Part shown: positions 10,128-20,588 of the stretch, in pieces
How the letters are laid out: each line of letters begins with the position of its first letter
Position numbering within the stretch: position 1 is the first letter of the stretch
NCBI GenBank assembly: GCA_015039465.1
Contig: MU130033.1
Coordinates: 68,872 to 132,871, forward strand
DNA from: Phlegmacium glaucopus
Lineage: Eukaryota > Basidiomycota > Agaricomycetes > Agaricales > Cortinariaceae
DNA length: 64,000 nt
Direction: 5' to 3'
Made by a program: the position numbers and the translations under genes
Notes under the pieces: model-generated
Database searches by the model: none
The model's input: the letters and a program-made list of their open reading frames with translations, nothing else
What the model was told of the DNA's origin: nothing

Positions 10128-10547
10128 ATGTCCATCAAACGCTTCATCTTTGTCCTCCTCCTTTCTCTCCTCTACGGCTCGATAGTACTAGCTGCGCCTA
10201 TGCCTCTTGGGGCAGCCGATGTCCGAGTCCCAGGCCAGGTCCTTGCTGGGAGGCCAAAGAACTTCGACCCAAAGGAAGCAGCGCATGTTGTCTTCTCTCG
10301 TTCAGGATCCGGGTGACACTCACCAAACCTTGGTTCACAGAGCATGGGGAAACACCCTGTAGTCGTTCTTACTCACCCGGACGCTAATGGTCATGTGAAG
10401 GTTTCAGATATCAGCCACAATCCTCCTGCTGGATCCAACACGAAGCTCGCTACAGAATATGGACTTCCTTCGCACCAGAAGAATGGACCAGAACATCAAA
10501 CTTCTCTTAACGCGAAGACAATTAACTATAACAACCCGTCTCAGTGA
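10128..10547 (+). pseudogene. Small secreted protein gene, unit 2 (probably broken)
   Basis: Exon 1 (10128-10282) encodes a signal peptide (residues 1-22, hydrophobic core FVLLLSLLYG, AxA-like site before APMPLG) and a short mature N-terminus. Exon 2 (10341-10547) reads GKHPVVVLTHPDANGHVKVS and further to PAGSNTKLATEYGLPSHQ. The intron donor is GCATGT where the intact paralogue has GTATGT, and joining at these sites is out of frame by two bases. The C-terminus stops early compared with unit 3. Either an alternative splice keeps it alive or it is a recent pseudogene. Protein family not identified. Confidence 0.55.
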
Positions 10548-10549
10548 CA

Positions 10550-11488
10550 GCGACCCACCCTCTGAGTGGACATCAGGTCACTGGAAATCACTTGACAAAT
10601 CTCCAGGCAGACACCGTGGCCCAATGACACGTCCATCAGGAACTGCTTCAAAAAAAGAAGCCTTGATAGAGTAGTATTCGTACTGCTTATTTAGTCTTCT
10701 AGTACAGGAATGAAACAAATCCCACATCGTTTTTGAACCCTTCCTGTCGTCCCCTTTCTATTTTCCTTGCAAAATAAATGCTAACCCTTATACGCCCCAT
10801 CGAGAACTGTTTGAGACGGATCCAGTTATATCAAAAGACGTTCACCTTCTTTGAACTCCAACTACAATGAATTATAGAGTTTCGACATCATACTAGTGCG
10901 TAGAATACAGGTCCGCGTATATCCATAAGAGTCAGACAATGCATCCCAGCAAGTGTGTTTAACATTCATCACGCGACCGGCGCGACTTTATTATGTCCAA
11001 AGCGCCCTTATCGAAGATCTCGACATAGGACTTGTTGTCTGTGATGAATTCCTTGTGAGCAGACATAATGGACGTGCAGGATAAGGTCTGTGGTGTCCAT
11101 GCCTTGGGGCTAAAGCAAGTGGTCCGGGGATTATAAAAACGTCACGGGGTCGGTAAAAATGTTTAAGGCATTTTGATCCCCCCCTTCCTTCCAAAAAGGG
11201 TATGTTTTCATCCAAATTAGGTATGTTTTGATGGGAACTGGATGCTGGATATTGCAATGCGAACACATGCGAACAGTCATGATGGATGCCACAGAACTCA
11301 GAAAGAAAAAGATGAGATGCAAATATGCATATGATAATGTAAGGTACGTCTCTGGTCCTTGTCTAGTATCTCATGCCAGTGACGCTTGACATGAGAGAAA
11401 TTGGAAATGGCGAGGGATCAGAGCTCAAACTTCCGTTTTTTGTTCTTCCTTTCGTAATTACAATATCTCGTCAACAAGGTGACTTGAG
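10550..11488. other. 3' flank of unit 2 and a small ENP2-flank-like fragment
   Basis: 10670-10880 repeats (inverted) the conserved 3' flank seen at 7740-7960, 12010-12240 and 15000-15230. At 10995-11060 a block (GTCCAAAGCGCCCTTATCGAAGATCTCG..GATGAATTCCTTGTGAGCAGACA) is paralogous to 17540-17600 and partly to 15765-15800. No gene otherwise. Confidence 0.45.
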
Positions 11489-11960
11489 TTGAAAGCTCGA
11501 AGTACGTCATCGGAATCCGTTCATTGGGTTTGTTGGCCTTACTATATTCTGAGATTTGGTTTTAACGTTCCAGGTCCTTGTACAGTGTATGGCTCTCGGA
11601 AGCCTTTGGAACAAATCTATTGGTTTCGAACCATGGCGAACAGAGACTCGAACTTGGAAGCTGTATCTGAGCAAGTCCGGCTCGCCGTTTGCTTTACTGA
11701 AAGCTATTGACGGACGGCACCATAAAAGCTTTCATCGAGAAGCTATCGTCAACTGACTGGCTTTGGTTGCAACAAAATCACTTGCTAGAAAACCATCGGC
11801 AGCAGCTTCTAGATTATTGCTTCAAAATCTCCTTGGCCTTCGTGCCGCAATCACAGCGAAAAGGACAAAGAAAAAAGTTTGGGCCCTCACAAATGATGTT
11901 GAAGTACCTCACGTTTGAGACCGCACTACTACGATGTTGAAGCTCGATAATAAAGGATCT
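11489..11960 (+). pseudogene. Decayed gene fragment, unknown family
   Basis: Two plus-strand segments read like real protein in different frames: EQIYWFRTMANRDSNLEAVS (near 11600) and KSLARKPSAAASRLLLQNLL followed by GLRAAITAKRTKKKVWALTN (about 11775-11900). A stop and a frame change separate them. The tail (GCTCGATAATAAAGGATCTCG) resembles the end of the F1/F2 pair, so it may be a further member of that unnamed family. No domain recognised. Confidence 0.4.
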
Positions 11961-12246
11961 CGCATATGAAGTTCTAACTTGAATCAAAGGTGAACGTTCT
12001 GTGATATAACTGGATCCTTCCCAAACAGTTCTCGTTCGGGCATATGAGGCTTATCATTTATTTCGCAAGGAATCGAAGAAGGGAGACGACGGCGGGAAAT
12101 GTTCAATAACGATATAGAATTTTTTTTCATTCCTGTACCAGAACACGAACGCTATTAAGTACTAAGTACGCAGTACGAATATATTACTCTACTAAGACTT
12201 TTCTTCTGCACATAAGATCACTTTCAAGCAGTTCCTGAGACGCGCG

Positions 12247-12775
12247 TCAATAATCTGTCACAGAAATTTGGCGGGAGGAAAGCATACCGGTGTGCGACTG
12301 GAGATTCGTCAGGTTATCTCCAGTGACCGCGTGTCCATGTAAAGAGTGATTCTCGGAGAGTTGAGAGAGGTGGGAATGATGAATCGTCTTCGTGTTAAGA
12401 GAAATGTGAGATTCCTTTCCATCCTTCTCATGCGCGGGAAGTCCATAGTCAGTAGCGGGCCTCGTGTTGGATCCAGCAGGATGATCGTGGCTGAGATCCG
12501 CAACTTTCACATGACCATTAGCGTCTGGGTGGCTAAGAACGACTAAGGGGTGTTTCCCTGCGTTCTGTGGGCCAAAGTCTGGTGAGTGTCACGCGTATCC
12601 TGAACAAGAGAAGACAACATACCTTGCTGCCTGGGGGGTCGAGGTGCTTTGGCCTCCCAGCAAGGACGTGGCCAGGGTGGACTTCGTCTGCGCCGAGAGG
12701 TAGAGGGGCAGCTATCACCATCGAGCCGTAGAGGAGAGAAAGTAGGAGGACAAAGATGAAGCGTTTGATGGACAT
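12247..12775 (-). CDS. Small secreted protein, unit 3 (two exons, looks intact)
   Basis: Exon 1 12775-12623 (51 codons) and exon 2 12564-12247 (105 codons plus stop) join in frame across a 58-base intron with GTATGT donor and CACAG acceptor, giving 156 residues. Residues 1-22 are a clear signal peptide ending near IAAPLPLG. The mature part is small, His/Asn/Ser-rich and has no cysteine pairs I can count as conserved; the recognisable core is GKHPLVVLSHPDANGHVKVA and PAGSNTRPATDYGLPAHEKD. It is the only one of four copies with an unbroken frame. An upstream in-frame ATG at 12793 would add six residues; the internal ATG is preferred because it is shared with unit 2. Secreted, function unknown. 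Confidence 0.75.
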
Positions 12776-12942
12776 TGTTGAGAAAGAAGTCATATTGGTG
12801 CTAAAATAATTAGGAACATGTTAGATGATGAGCAGGGGGAATGTCTGAGTGGATACGCACTAGTAATTTATGAGGAGTGTAGTTGGTATTGAGGAATGTT
12901 TTTTGGGAGACCTGCTCTGAGGAAATCATGGTCAAGTCCAGT

Positions 12943-12953
12943 GAGTATTTATA
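12943..12953 (-). promoter_or_regulatory. TATA box of secreted-protein unit 3
   Basis: Minus strand GGTATAAATAC about 170 bases upstream of the start at 12775, in the leader block shared with units 2 and 4. Confidence 0.6.
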
Positions 12954-12979
12954 CCTTCTGCCTACCGACTCTACTCGCA

Positions 12980-14600
12980 TTTAGAGTTTCATCTTGCAGT
13001 ACAATCTTGAGGTGGCGTTCAAAGTTTACCCCGTGTTGACACACCCTATACCTAGAGTACGAGAAGATGGGGTTTACGAATAATTCATAACAGACAGGAA
13101 TATAAATGATGAAACAGAAGGGACGGTAGACGATGGCTCAAGAATGCTGCAATTGGACATTTCGTTCCATAGAAACTTCATAAATGGGTTAGTCTTCGAT
13201 ATGCCATGACAAACGAATGCCTAGAGTCAACGAGAGCGTCGCCTTTCACCTTTGGCCTTGAAACCTATCGGAGACAGCGTGGAAGCTAAATTTCCAGATA
13301 TGATTAGTTCTGGGCTTAATCATTGGCTCTGGACGCTACAGTCATCTGGTCAGAATGACGAAATTTAGGCCGAAGAGTCCCCAGAAGGAGCAGTGATCGA
13401 CGGATCATGCAGCCTAATCAAAGATTGGCATTAAGGAGGCAATAAGAGCTGATAAGATATCACTTACCCGATAGGCAGTTGACCTAGACCGATTGGACAA
13501 TAGTTTCGCCTTCACAGCTTCAATTGAGAGATCAGGATGGATATAACTTGAACCTTGCCTTTGTTAACAACGAACTTGCGTACCAGACGGAACTGTCGTA
13601 CACATGTCAACTTGAATCTCGGATCCTTCATTCAAGGAAATTCACAAAATCGACCGTTCTTAGATTGAAAACATGTATTACATATTCACCGTCACCCTTT
13701 TACGAGTCCTGCACTCGTTGTTCTATGCGGTCTCCGCGGGTTCAAGATGTTCTTGGCGCTTAAGTCGCCGCCAAACGCCGGGTTCCATTGTTACATTCCT
13801 TCCCCTTTCGGAACTTCAACAACCGTTGACTACCCAAAACGTACCCTTAGTCCCATGTGACTGTCCTCATTTTCAAGATGAGCTAAGTAGGGGTCGCCTT
13901 CATCGCTTGGTGAGATTGGTTGGCTGTCTTCGACCTCACCAAAGACCACAATGCGATCCATCTTTCGTCGTCGCTACACGATCAAATTTGCAAGAGACAG
14001 AATCCTCGAGTCCTTCGTGGAGATGAGGATGCTCAAGCTCTTCGATTCGCCCAAATACCCATATTTGATGAGAGACCCCAACTCCCATCCGGTTTGGTCT
14101 TAGTGCTCTTTCTATTTGTGTCGAACATCTTCCATGGTTCTTCCCCTCTACCCCCATCGCAAAACACTCTGGTCTCTTAAAGGCACTCTTGCTGGTGACC
14201 TCCATTATCCTCAACCCGCTCACAGATGCAAGCAAGTTCTATCATACGATACGAGGGACACCTGTTGGACCTTCAGTCGTCTACATCGGGATTCATTCCC
14301 ACGGCACTATTTGTAAGTTGTCGTCGTTGTTTGGTCATATTTGTATTTGAAACTGACATTTCTTTATACGCTTCCAACGGGCACTGCCAAGACATTAATG
14401 CATTATTGTTTGAGACCCTGTACTACGAACCTGTCTCATCGGATGCGTGATGCAATCCCTTTCAGATGGTAACATCTATGTAACACTTCACTGTTATCCG
14501 TCTACCAGTATTGATCCGCAACGACGCACCCAATTCCCCACCGATTCCACAAAACCTTCCACTACATACGGTGTACGAGAAGCAATGGAGTTCTGTCGCG
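12980..14600. other. Intergenic, second copy of the duplicated upstream region
   Basis: 13440-14600 is paralogous to 8500-9950 in the same orientation, with many small indels; no long frame is shared by both copies. 12980-13430 shows no recognisable feature. Confidence 0.45.
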
Positions 14601-14623
14601 TTGGCATGCCCGAGTAGACAAAG

Positions 14624-14633
14624 GGTATAAATG
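14624..14633 (+). promoter_or_regulatory. TATA box of secreted-protein unit 4
   Basis: GGTATAAATG followed by the conserved leader (CTCACTCGGCTTGACC, CCAACTACACTCCTCACAT). It now drives only a deleted unit. Confidence 0.5.
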
Positions 14634-14739
14634 CTCACTCGGCTTGACCATGATTTCCTCAGAGCCGGTCTTCCAAACACATTCGTCCAAACCAACTACA
14701 CTCCTCACATATTACCAGTGCATATCCATTCCGACATCC

Positions 14740-14960
14740 TCCCCCCCTTATCATCATCTAACATGTTCCCAATTATTTTAACACCATTGTTCTTCCTCGC
14801 AAGTTTCTCTTCACACGAAGACGGTTCACCATGACCGGCTGTCTCACGTCTCGGCGACTCACCCTTTGAGTAGACGTTCAGTGACTGGAGATCACAGGGT
14901 GAATCTCCAGACGCACACCGGAATGCTCTCCACCCGCCGAACCTTTGCGACAGATTATTA
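14740..14960 (+). pseudogene. Small secreted protein gene, unit 4 (deleted)
   Basis: The leader runs to about 14790 (TTCCCAATTATTTTAACACC), then the sequence jumps directly into the middle of exon 2 (TTCTCTTCACACGAAGACGG), so the signal peptide, the intron and half the mature protein are missing. The 3' part (GTGACTGGAGATCACAGGGT...GCGACAGATTATTAACGCGCG) matches the other units. Confidence 0.6.
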
Positions 14961-15209
14961 ACGCGCGTCTCGGGAACTGTTTGAAAGTGACCGCCTTAAT
15001 GGGACGGATCATATGCGGAAGAAAAGTCTTGGTAGAATAGTATTCGTACTGTGAACTTAATGTTCTGGTACAGGAATGAAAATAATTCCAAATATCGTTC
15101 CCGTCGTCCCCTTTCTCTTCTCCTTGCAAAATAAATGCTAACTCTTGTATGCCCAATAAAGAACTGTTTGGGATCCAGGTATATCGAAAACGTTCACCTT
15201 CTTCAAGTT

Positions 15210-15780
15210 TGAACTTGAACTACAATGATAGACATCTTTGTTTATTGAGTCTCTACGCGTATAATGCATATATGACCTGTCAAGATCGTCGTTCGAGCTC
15301 TGGTATTGACAGTAGCAGCCGCAGAACTCGTGGATACGCTAAGGGCTGGGTCTTTCGGTCGTTCCGCCACTACGATCTGGTTTTGCACGCTATCGTTGAC
15401 CATATTCAGTTCATAGCAGTCAGGCTCGGGGCCCGTCGTTGCCATGTCGAAAACAGGTGGTCTGTTAATTTTCTGAGGTGATGGAGTTGCAGTTTGCGCA
15501 AGTATTCAGACTCGAAGGTGAGTATCCCACTCTGTGTGGCGAAGGATAGGCTATTTATCGTGTGCCTAGGATTCGCTACGATATGCTGATCGACCGTAAA
15601 CCATCTATGCTGGAATGGAAAAAAAGTACGAAGGTGAAGATGAACGCCAACTGGTAAAGGGTAGCAGACATACGCGGAAGCTCTGCGTTCCTGATAACAG
15701 TGATCGTAGCCCGTCTAGTATAGAATCAGCGTGAAAGAGCGTGAAAGTCGTACCGACAATGTATGTGTCCAAAGCACCCT
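15210..15780 (-). pseudogene. Decayed gene of unknown family, copy F2 (inverted paralogue of 5530-6190)
   Basis: On the minus strand an exon reads RWFTVDQHIVANPRHTINSL and FESEYLRKLQLHHLRKLTD after an intron-like GTATGTCTGC...TTCCAG of about 61 bases. A second segment (15445-15242) reads DSVQNQIVVAERPKDPALSV and STSSAAATVNTRARTTILTG, which is in a different frame, so a further intron or a frameshift lies between them. It is better preserved than F1. Family unknown; a Ser/Ala/Thr-rich tail is the only composition feature. Confidence 0.45.
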
Positions 15781-15859
15781 TATCGAAGCTCTCTTGTTGT
15801 TACGTGCAGTGTGGTGCGACGCGTGATGAAATATACTATGACGTCAGGCACATTTACGA

Positions 15860-16040
15860 TGCAGTAGGTCTATTGAGTAGTTTTTTATGGCTGTTTTTCA
15901 TATGATTGTACATACATCCAATGCCAGACCCAGGTAGACCCAGGTATGCATCGTGGAACAGGGATTCGATCACAAGCCTCGAATCTGTGGCATAGGTACG
16001 ACGGGGCGGAGCGGAGCGCCGAATTGGTGCCTTCGTTTAC
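15860..16040. repeat. Dispersed repeat related to 1250-1390 and 19480-19510
   Basis: CCAGGTATGCATCGTGGAAC and the neighbouring GGTACGACGGGG..GCCGAATTGGTGCCTTCG recur inverted at about 1250-1345. TAGACCCAGGTAGACCCAGG is a small local duplication. Confidence 0.45.
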
Positions 16041-16107
16041 AATCTGTTATTGTGTGACCTTGTATGTAATCATATCATTCTCCTGTTGACATAAGTCGTC
16101 GGGTTTA

Positions 16108-16326
16108 ATGAAACATCATGCATCATGGCTCGTATTCTTCGGGGTTGTGGAATCCGCTATAAAGCTGCACCCTGATAGTATCTACAAGACGATTATGAAT
16201 GACGAACTCGATACTCTTCTGTCATACGAATTAATCCAGAATATCGTCGATGAGGACACGAAAAAGCAGCAATTCATAATGGAAGATCACATGGCTCATC
16301 GAAAATTTCCGTTAGCGAAAACCTAA
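16108..16326 (+). CDS. Short ORF of 72 codons, doubtful
   Basis: Open frame with DSIYKTIMNDELDTLLSYEL and IVDEDTKKQQFIMEDHMAHR, moderately protein-like. It lies just upstream of the ENP2 pseudogene and could be part of another degraded gene. No family recognised. Confidence 0.2.
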   Translation: MKHHASWLVFFGVVESAIKLHPDSIYKTIMNDELDTLLSYELIQNIVDEDTKKQQFIMEDHMAHRKFPLAKT

Positions 16327-16349
16327 CGAATCTTTACAACATGGTTGCA

Positions 16350-17540
16350 GATCCAAGTACTTTACACTGTCAACGGAGCGATCGCAGGCTCACTGGCTTC
16401 CACGAAAGAGGGCGGCAAAAGCAAAAGGCAAAAAGAGCGGTCAGAGAACATGTCGAAGGGACAGTGGAGCTCATTTAAGGGTTTGAATTCCCTGAAGCTA
16501 GCAATCGTGTAAAAACTATTCGGGATGGGCATCATGTCATCGACACTGGAATGTATAAACCGCAGATGCGAGTTTGGGATCTGGACCGACTCTCATTAAA
16601 GTTTGAACGACATTCAGATGCCGAAAATGTTGATTTTGTTGTACGTGAGTTTGTATCCCCTGTAGCAAGAGGCTCATGCAGATATTGACGAAAGATCATT
16701 AGCTCTTGTCTGATGATTGGACGAAATCCATCTACTTACAAAATGACCGCACAATTGAACTGCATACCCAGGTTACCGTACTAGGATACCACGCTTCGGT
16801 CGCTCTATCGTATACCATTTTCCATCATGCGACGCCTACATTTCTGCTTCTGGCAACGAAATATATCGTCTCAATCTAGATCAAGGACGGTTTATGATTC
16901 CCTTTGTCCTCCAGGAGACCAACAGTGAAATTCTAGGTGTCAATACCATAGACATCAATCCGGCTCACCAGCTGCTTGCCTTCGGGATTGAAGGAAATGG
17001 AACAGCACAATTCTGGGATCCAGGATCTCGTTCATGTGTAGGAACCCTTACGACTTCCAAGACATCGATTGATGCCTGTCAATATCGTTGATCAAGGAAG
17101 CCTCAGTATTACAGCTATATCATCTCGAGCGGACGGTTTGTCTTATGCCGTAGGGACGTGGTCACACCCTGTTATATGATATTCGAGCGGCAAAACCTTT
17201 TGCGTTGAAGGACCAGGTATAACGGACTACCAGTTAAGAACGTGACATGGATCGAAGGTGGCAGTCGGATGCCTGGCGATGGCATGGTTCTTAGCGCTGA
17301 TAAAAAGGTCATCAAAATATGGGACCATCATTCAGTAAGTTTATTTTACTTGTGGGGATAAGGCCCTTGCTACGGTTTATATTCATTCATGAATTTCTTC
17401 AGCCCACTGTGAACTTCGCTTCGATCACACCTGCAAGCGACTCGAACGATGTTCACCACATTCCCGGTAGCAGATCGATCATGACTGCTAACGAAAGGAT
17501 ACAAGTGGCCACAATGTATCCTTTTGATGGTGGGATTTCC
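16350..17540 (+). pseudogene. ENP2: ENP2/NOL10-like ribosome-biogenesis WD40 gene, decayed
   Basis: Several plus-strand segments follow the order of ENP2/NOL10, a nucleolar WD40 protein of the small-subunit processome. They are YTVNGA; REHVEGTVELI, a stop, then GFEFPEASNR; YKPQMRVWDLDRLSLKFERH; LSDDWTKSIYLQNDRTIELH; RLNLDQGRFM; NTIDINPAHQLLAFGIEGNG; SSRADGLSYAVGT; VKNVTWIEGGSRMPGDGMVL; DHHS, an intron, then PTVNFASITPASDSNDVHHI. Intron boundaries are still visible (for example 17335-17401). An in-frame TAA before GFEFPEA and at least three frame changes (near 16430, 17085 and 17160) rule out a full product. The C-terminal third is absent. A working ENP2 copy should exist elsewhere, because the gene is essential in yeast. 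Confidence 0.8.
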
Positions 17541-17775
17541 AAAGTATCGTTATCGAAAGACGTAGGACTTATTGTTGGTGACGAATTCCTTGTGAGTAGA
17601 CAGTGTGTGGTTTGCAATTATACAGTCTAAGTCGAGGTCCCGTGATGAAATGTATGACGTGGGGGCTATAGCACCGAATCTGTCCGAAGTTTCCAATATC
17701 TCGTTCCTACCTGTCGTGAAGGGGGAGGGGGCAGTATGATTCCCTGAAAGATGCTGTACATGTTCTGCTCCGAGG
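17541..17775. other. Intergenic between ENP2 relic and F-box gene
   Basis: Holds the block shared with 10995-11060 (TAGGACTTATTGTTGGTGACGAATTCCTTGTGAG). It is convergent with the 3' end of the F-box gene; a terminator is not recognisable. Confidence 0.4.
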
Positions 17776-19350
17776 CTATTCGCCATCAGTGTCAGTGTCT
17801 GAGTCATTATCATCCATCTTGACCTCTACTTCTCCAAGCTGCGATAGCACCAAATTCCTGTCTACCCGACTCTCGTAGATGTCGACTTTCTGGATCGGAA
17901 AGCCTTGTTCTCTCCGCGACTGCAGGAACGCTGCGACCTGAGTCAAATTCTCCCTGCGTCGAAAAAAGGCAGTGACAAAGTACACTGTGTGCAGAACGGG
18001 CAGCAACACTGAACCAGGTGAGGAAATGTCCTGTAGGAGTGGGAATAGATATGAGTGAGAATCATTTGCTAGACCCAGCGTCTTCAAATTCACGAAGGAG
18101 CGAAAACGCTCGACCAGTGGACGGAAGACTTCTAAGCCATTTACCCCGCTATAGTCCATCCATAATGTGAGATAGATCGTGGCCGAGAAGGTGCGTTCAA
18201 AAAGACCAAACAGCGAGAGAAATAGTGAAATGGCATCGTCGGAGTTGTCCGAACGCAACGAAACCGCCAGTAGGGGATCCAGTGGCAGAATCCGCTTGTA
18301 TTCCAATTCTTCTGCTTTGCTAACTTCCCATAATGAGTCGATGTCTACCAGGTTTCCGATAGCGAATGATTTTTCATTAAGTTTTGCTATGAAACGGCGA
18401 TGAGGGGCATCCTTCTCCCAGAAATCGAGCTTTTTGTCGATCATGGCCCAAAGCATCTTTTGCTCAGGTCCGAAATGAGCGTGATTACACCTCAATCTCA
18501 GGCCGCAGCTAGGGGGTGTGATCACCTGGTTGATTAGTGTGACACTCTCGTGAAACCCTCCTTCTACAGACAGCTTTTCTAAATGGACGAGGTGGATGAT
18601 GGGGAGTTCAGTTTGGGCGACGGCATGCGAGATGGCGTCAATGATGGTGATACGTCGAAGGAAAGCCATTTCTCCAAGAAGATCTAACCAAGCGGTGACG
18701 GTCGGCGCAGCATCCAATAAAGTTATTTGATGCACATATAGTTCTGTTAGAAGCGTCAAGACGGGAGAGGTGAAGTCAACAGCGCATCGACGCAGATGAA
18801 AGTGCCGCAGACTGGGAGCATGGTTGTCAAACAAAGGATCTCTGAACACACGTCCATTGTCGAAAAGAACACAAAAGTTGAAGAACTCGAGATTTGGCGC
18901 TGGTTTCTGGAGGAAACGTGAACGCACGAGTTCCCAGTTGGCAGTCGGTGTTTGTAGACTGAAGGTCCTTAGTCTCGACGAGTGGTTGAAGACCAGCTCC
19001 AACACCCCGAGTCTGTCTTCGGACAACGCAACGCTCCTAACACGGCTCCCAAAATCGAACAATGAAGGGTCTGAGCGACGAAGCAATTCGTCAATCCAAT
19101 CGAGCGAATCGCCGTGGTAATCGATGATACAATTCCATAATGTTGGGTACCCCAGCGCAACTGATCTCCATATCGTGCAGACTTGGGAAGATGCCAGCGT
19201 CGTCGCTGCACGCTCGATAGATTGACGATCAGAACGGGTGGCGTTCATTAAAAATATATATGCGAGAAGATCGTTCGTCAGTTTGAATACGGGTGGTGGG
19301 CCTTCGGTCTCGGACGGGTCGTTTCCAGACTTGTCCTTGGAGTCACTCAT
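17776..19350 (-). CDS. F-box protein (524 aa, single exon)
   Basis: Uninterrupted frame of 524 residues. After a polar N-terminus (SDSKDKSGNDPSETEGPPP), residues 22-75 form an F-box-like module (LTNDLLAYIFLM, SQVCTIWRSVALGYPTLWNC) typical of Agaricomycete F-box/LRR-like proteins, which recruit substrates to SCF ubiquitin ligases. Residues 80-500 are Leu-rich with repeated LRxF, HLEKLSVEG and LPVLHTVYF motifs, consistent with degenerate leucine-rich repeats. The C-terminus is acidic (DDNDSDTDTDGE). The ATG at 19350 is the first in frame and directly precedes the conserved module. These proteins are numerous and fast-evolving in mushrooms, so substrate and role cannot be inferred. Confidence 0.85.
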   Translation of the reverse strand: MSDSKDKSGNDPSETEGPPPVFKLTNDLLAYIFLMNATRSDRQSIERAATTLASSQVCTIWRSVALGYPTLWNCIIDYHGDSLDWIDELLRRSDPSLFDFGSRVRSVALSEDRLGVLELVFNHSSRLRTFSLQTPTANWELVRSRFLQKPAPNLEFFNFCVLFDNGRVFRDPLFDNHAPSLRHFHLRRCAVDFTSPVLTLLTELYVHQITLLDAAPTVTAWLDLLGEMAFLRRITIIDAISHAVAQTELPIIHLVHLEKLSVEGGFHESVTLINQVITPPSCGLRLRCNHAHFGPEQKMLWAMIDKKLDFWEKDAPHRRFIAKLNEKSFAIGNLVDIDSLWEVSKAEELEYKRILPLDPLLAVSLRSDNSDDAISLFLSLFGLFERTFSATIYLTLWMDYSGVNGLEVFRPLVERFRSFVNLKTLGLANDSHSYLFPLLQDISSPGSVLLPVLHTVYFVTAFFRRRENLTQVAAFLQSRREQGFPIQKVDIYESRVDRNLVLSQLGEVEVKMDDNDSDTDTDGE

Positions 19351-19395
19351 CAGTGCCGTTTATTTGTCGAGGTTTCTGGAGGTTCCTGTCAGAGT

Positions 19396-19510
19396 AATTT
19401 TGAAAAGGTTTTGAATATCTCACCTTTTAGCTGTGAGTATGATGCAGTCGCAAAGGTTGAACGTCGAATGTTGAGATGATGGTCTATTGGTAGCTGTTGT
19501 ACCTGTTTTG
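19396..19510. repeat. F-box upstream segment with a copy at 1345-1465
   Basis: TTTTGAAAAGGTTTTGAATATCTCACCTTTTAGCTGT and the following GCAGTCGCAAAGGTTGAAC recur inverted at 1398-1465. It lies 45 bases upstream of the F-box start, so it may be part of that promoter. Confidence 0.6.
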
Positions 19511-20588
19511 CATATGTGTGGCTGTAACCCTCGTGAAACAGGGACTGAGTGGGGAGCTCACGATTGGGCCTAAGCGACGCTGATCCGCATATCCGGGTAA
19601 GCTGCTTGTAACATCGTAACTTTCCATTCTGTTGTGGGAAAAATCCTTTTTGCATGGTGTTACGATGTGTTCGGTGTCGATGCTCGTATGCACTGGGTTA
19701 TTAGGAGTCCCATTTATGGGAATTGTTCTTATAACCTGTTGGAAATGCGGGGTCTCGTGATGGTGCCATATTCCTTCGGAATCGTGCAAACCACAACCTT
19801 GGGGCGACAGGCGGACAGGTTCACTCATGAATAAGGCTCACTCAAATGGACGACATGCAACGTTACTCTCAAAGGAATCAAATAGTTCTAGCCTCCGTTA
19901 CATCTAACATGGAACTACTCGTCCGCGAAATCGTATTGAGCCATTGTGCGGATATCCACTCTCTTTCTCTTGTCCAGCTTGGCCCGGAGGATGCCGCCGG
20001 CGTATCGTACTATAGGCGGAACACCTTTGAACACAGAAAAGACAACAGAAATGGAAATTGTGTTGGCGAAATCGGATAAAATTCGCATGTTGTGTCCTAT
20101 TCAAATTCAAGCTGATGGCCCAGAATCTACTCGAGAAGGAGATGGTACGAAAGAAGTTGATTTCTCGATTTTTTATTCACGTAAACGGATTTTGTGATTT
20201 TTGGACGAGCAGTATATTGATATGATCCTCACTTTCGTTGATGACGAAAGCCAGAAGAGGAGTGTTTTGATGCAACAGAAAGCTGATACAGTGCATACGA
20301 GCATCGACACCGAACACACCGTCCTAATAACCTGCATATCCATATCATCGACATGAGGCTCAAAGTCGAAGGAATGTGGCTTCTGACCTCCAGCGCAGAT
20401 CGGCGAATTATATACCCTTCACCGCTTGCTTCTATCTGTGTCAGTATAGTTTCATGGGAGTGTAATAAGTCATCTGACATCAGATAACATGTTCTTCTCT
20501 GTCAAGTACCAATCACCCCCGTGATCACCTTCTGCAGATGCTCGTTATAAACGTAGTATAAACCCGAGCTTTCATCTAATCGTCTTCA
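19511..20588. other. Divergent intergenic region between F-box and WD40-kinase genes
   Basis: No gene I can support. 20390-20515 (AAGTCATCTGACATCAGATAAC..AAGTACCAATCACCCCCGTG) has a diverged copy at 25680-25815. The two genes are divergently transcribed, so this region should hold both promoters; AACGTAGTATAAACCCGAGC at about 20550 (TATAAA) is a candidate TATA element for the plus-strand gene. Confidence 0.45.

Noticed and set aside
19846..20197. Short frames between the F-box and WD40-kinase genes
   Set aside because: Overlapping frames on both strands, no conserved motif, low length; treated as intergenic.
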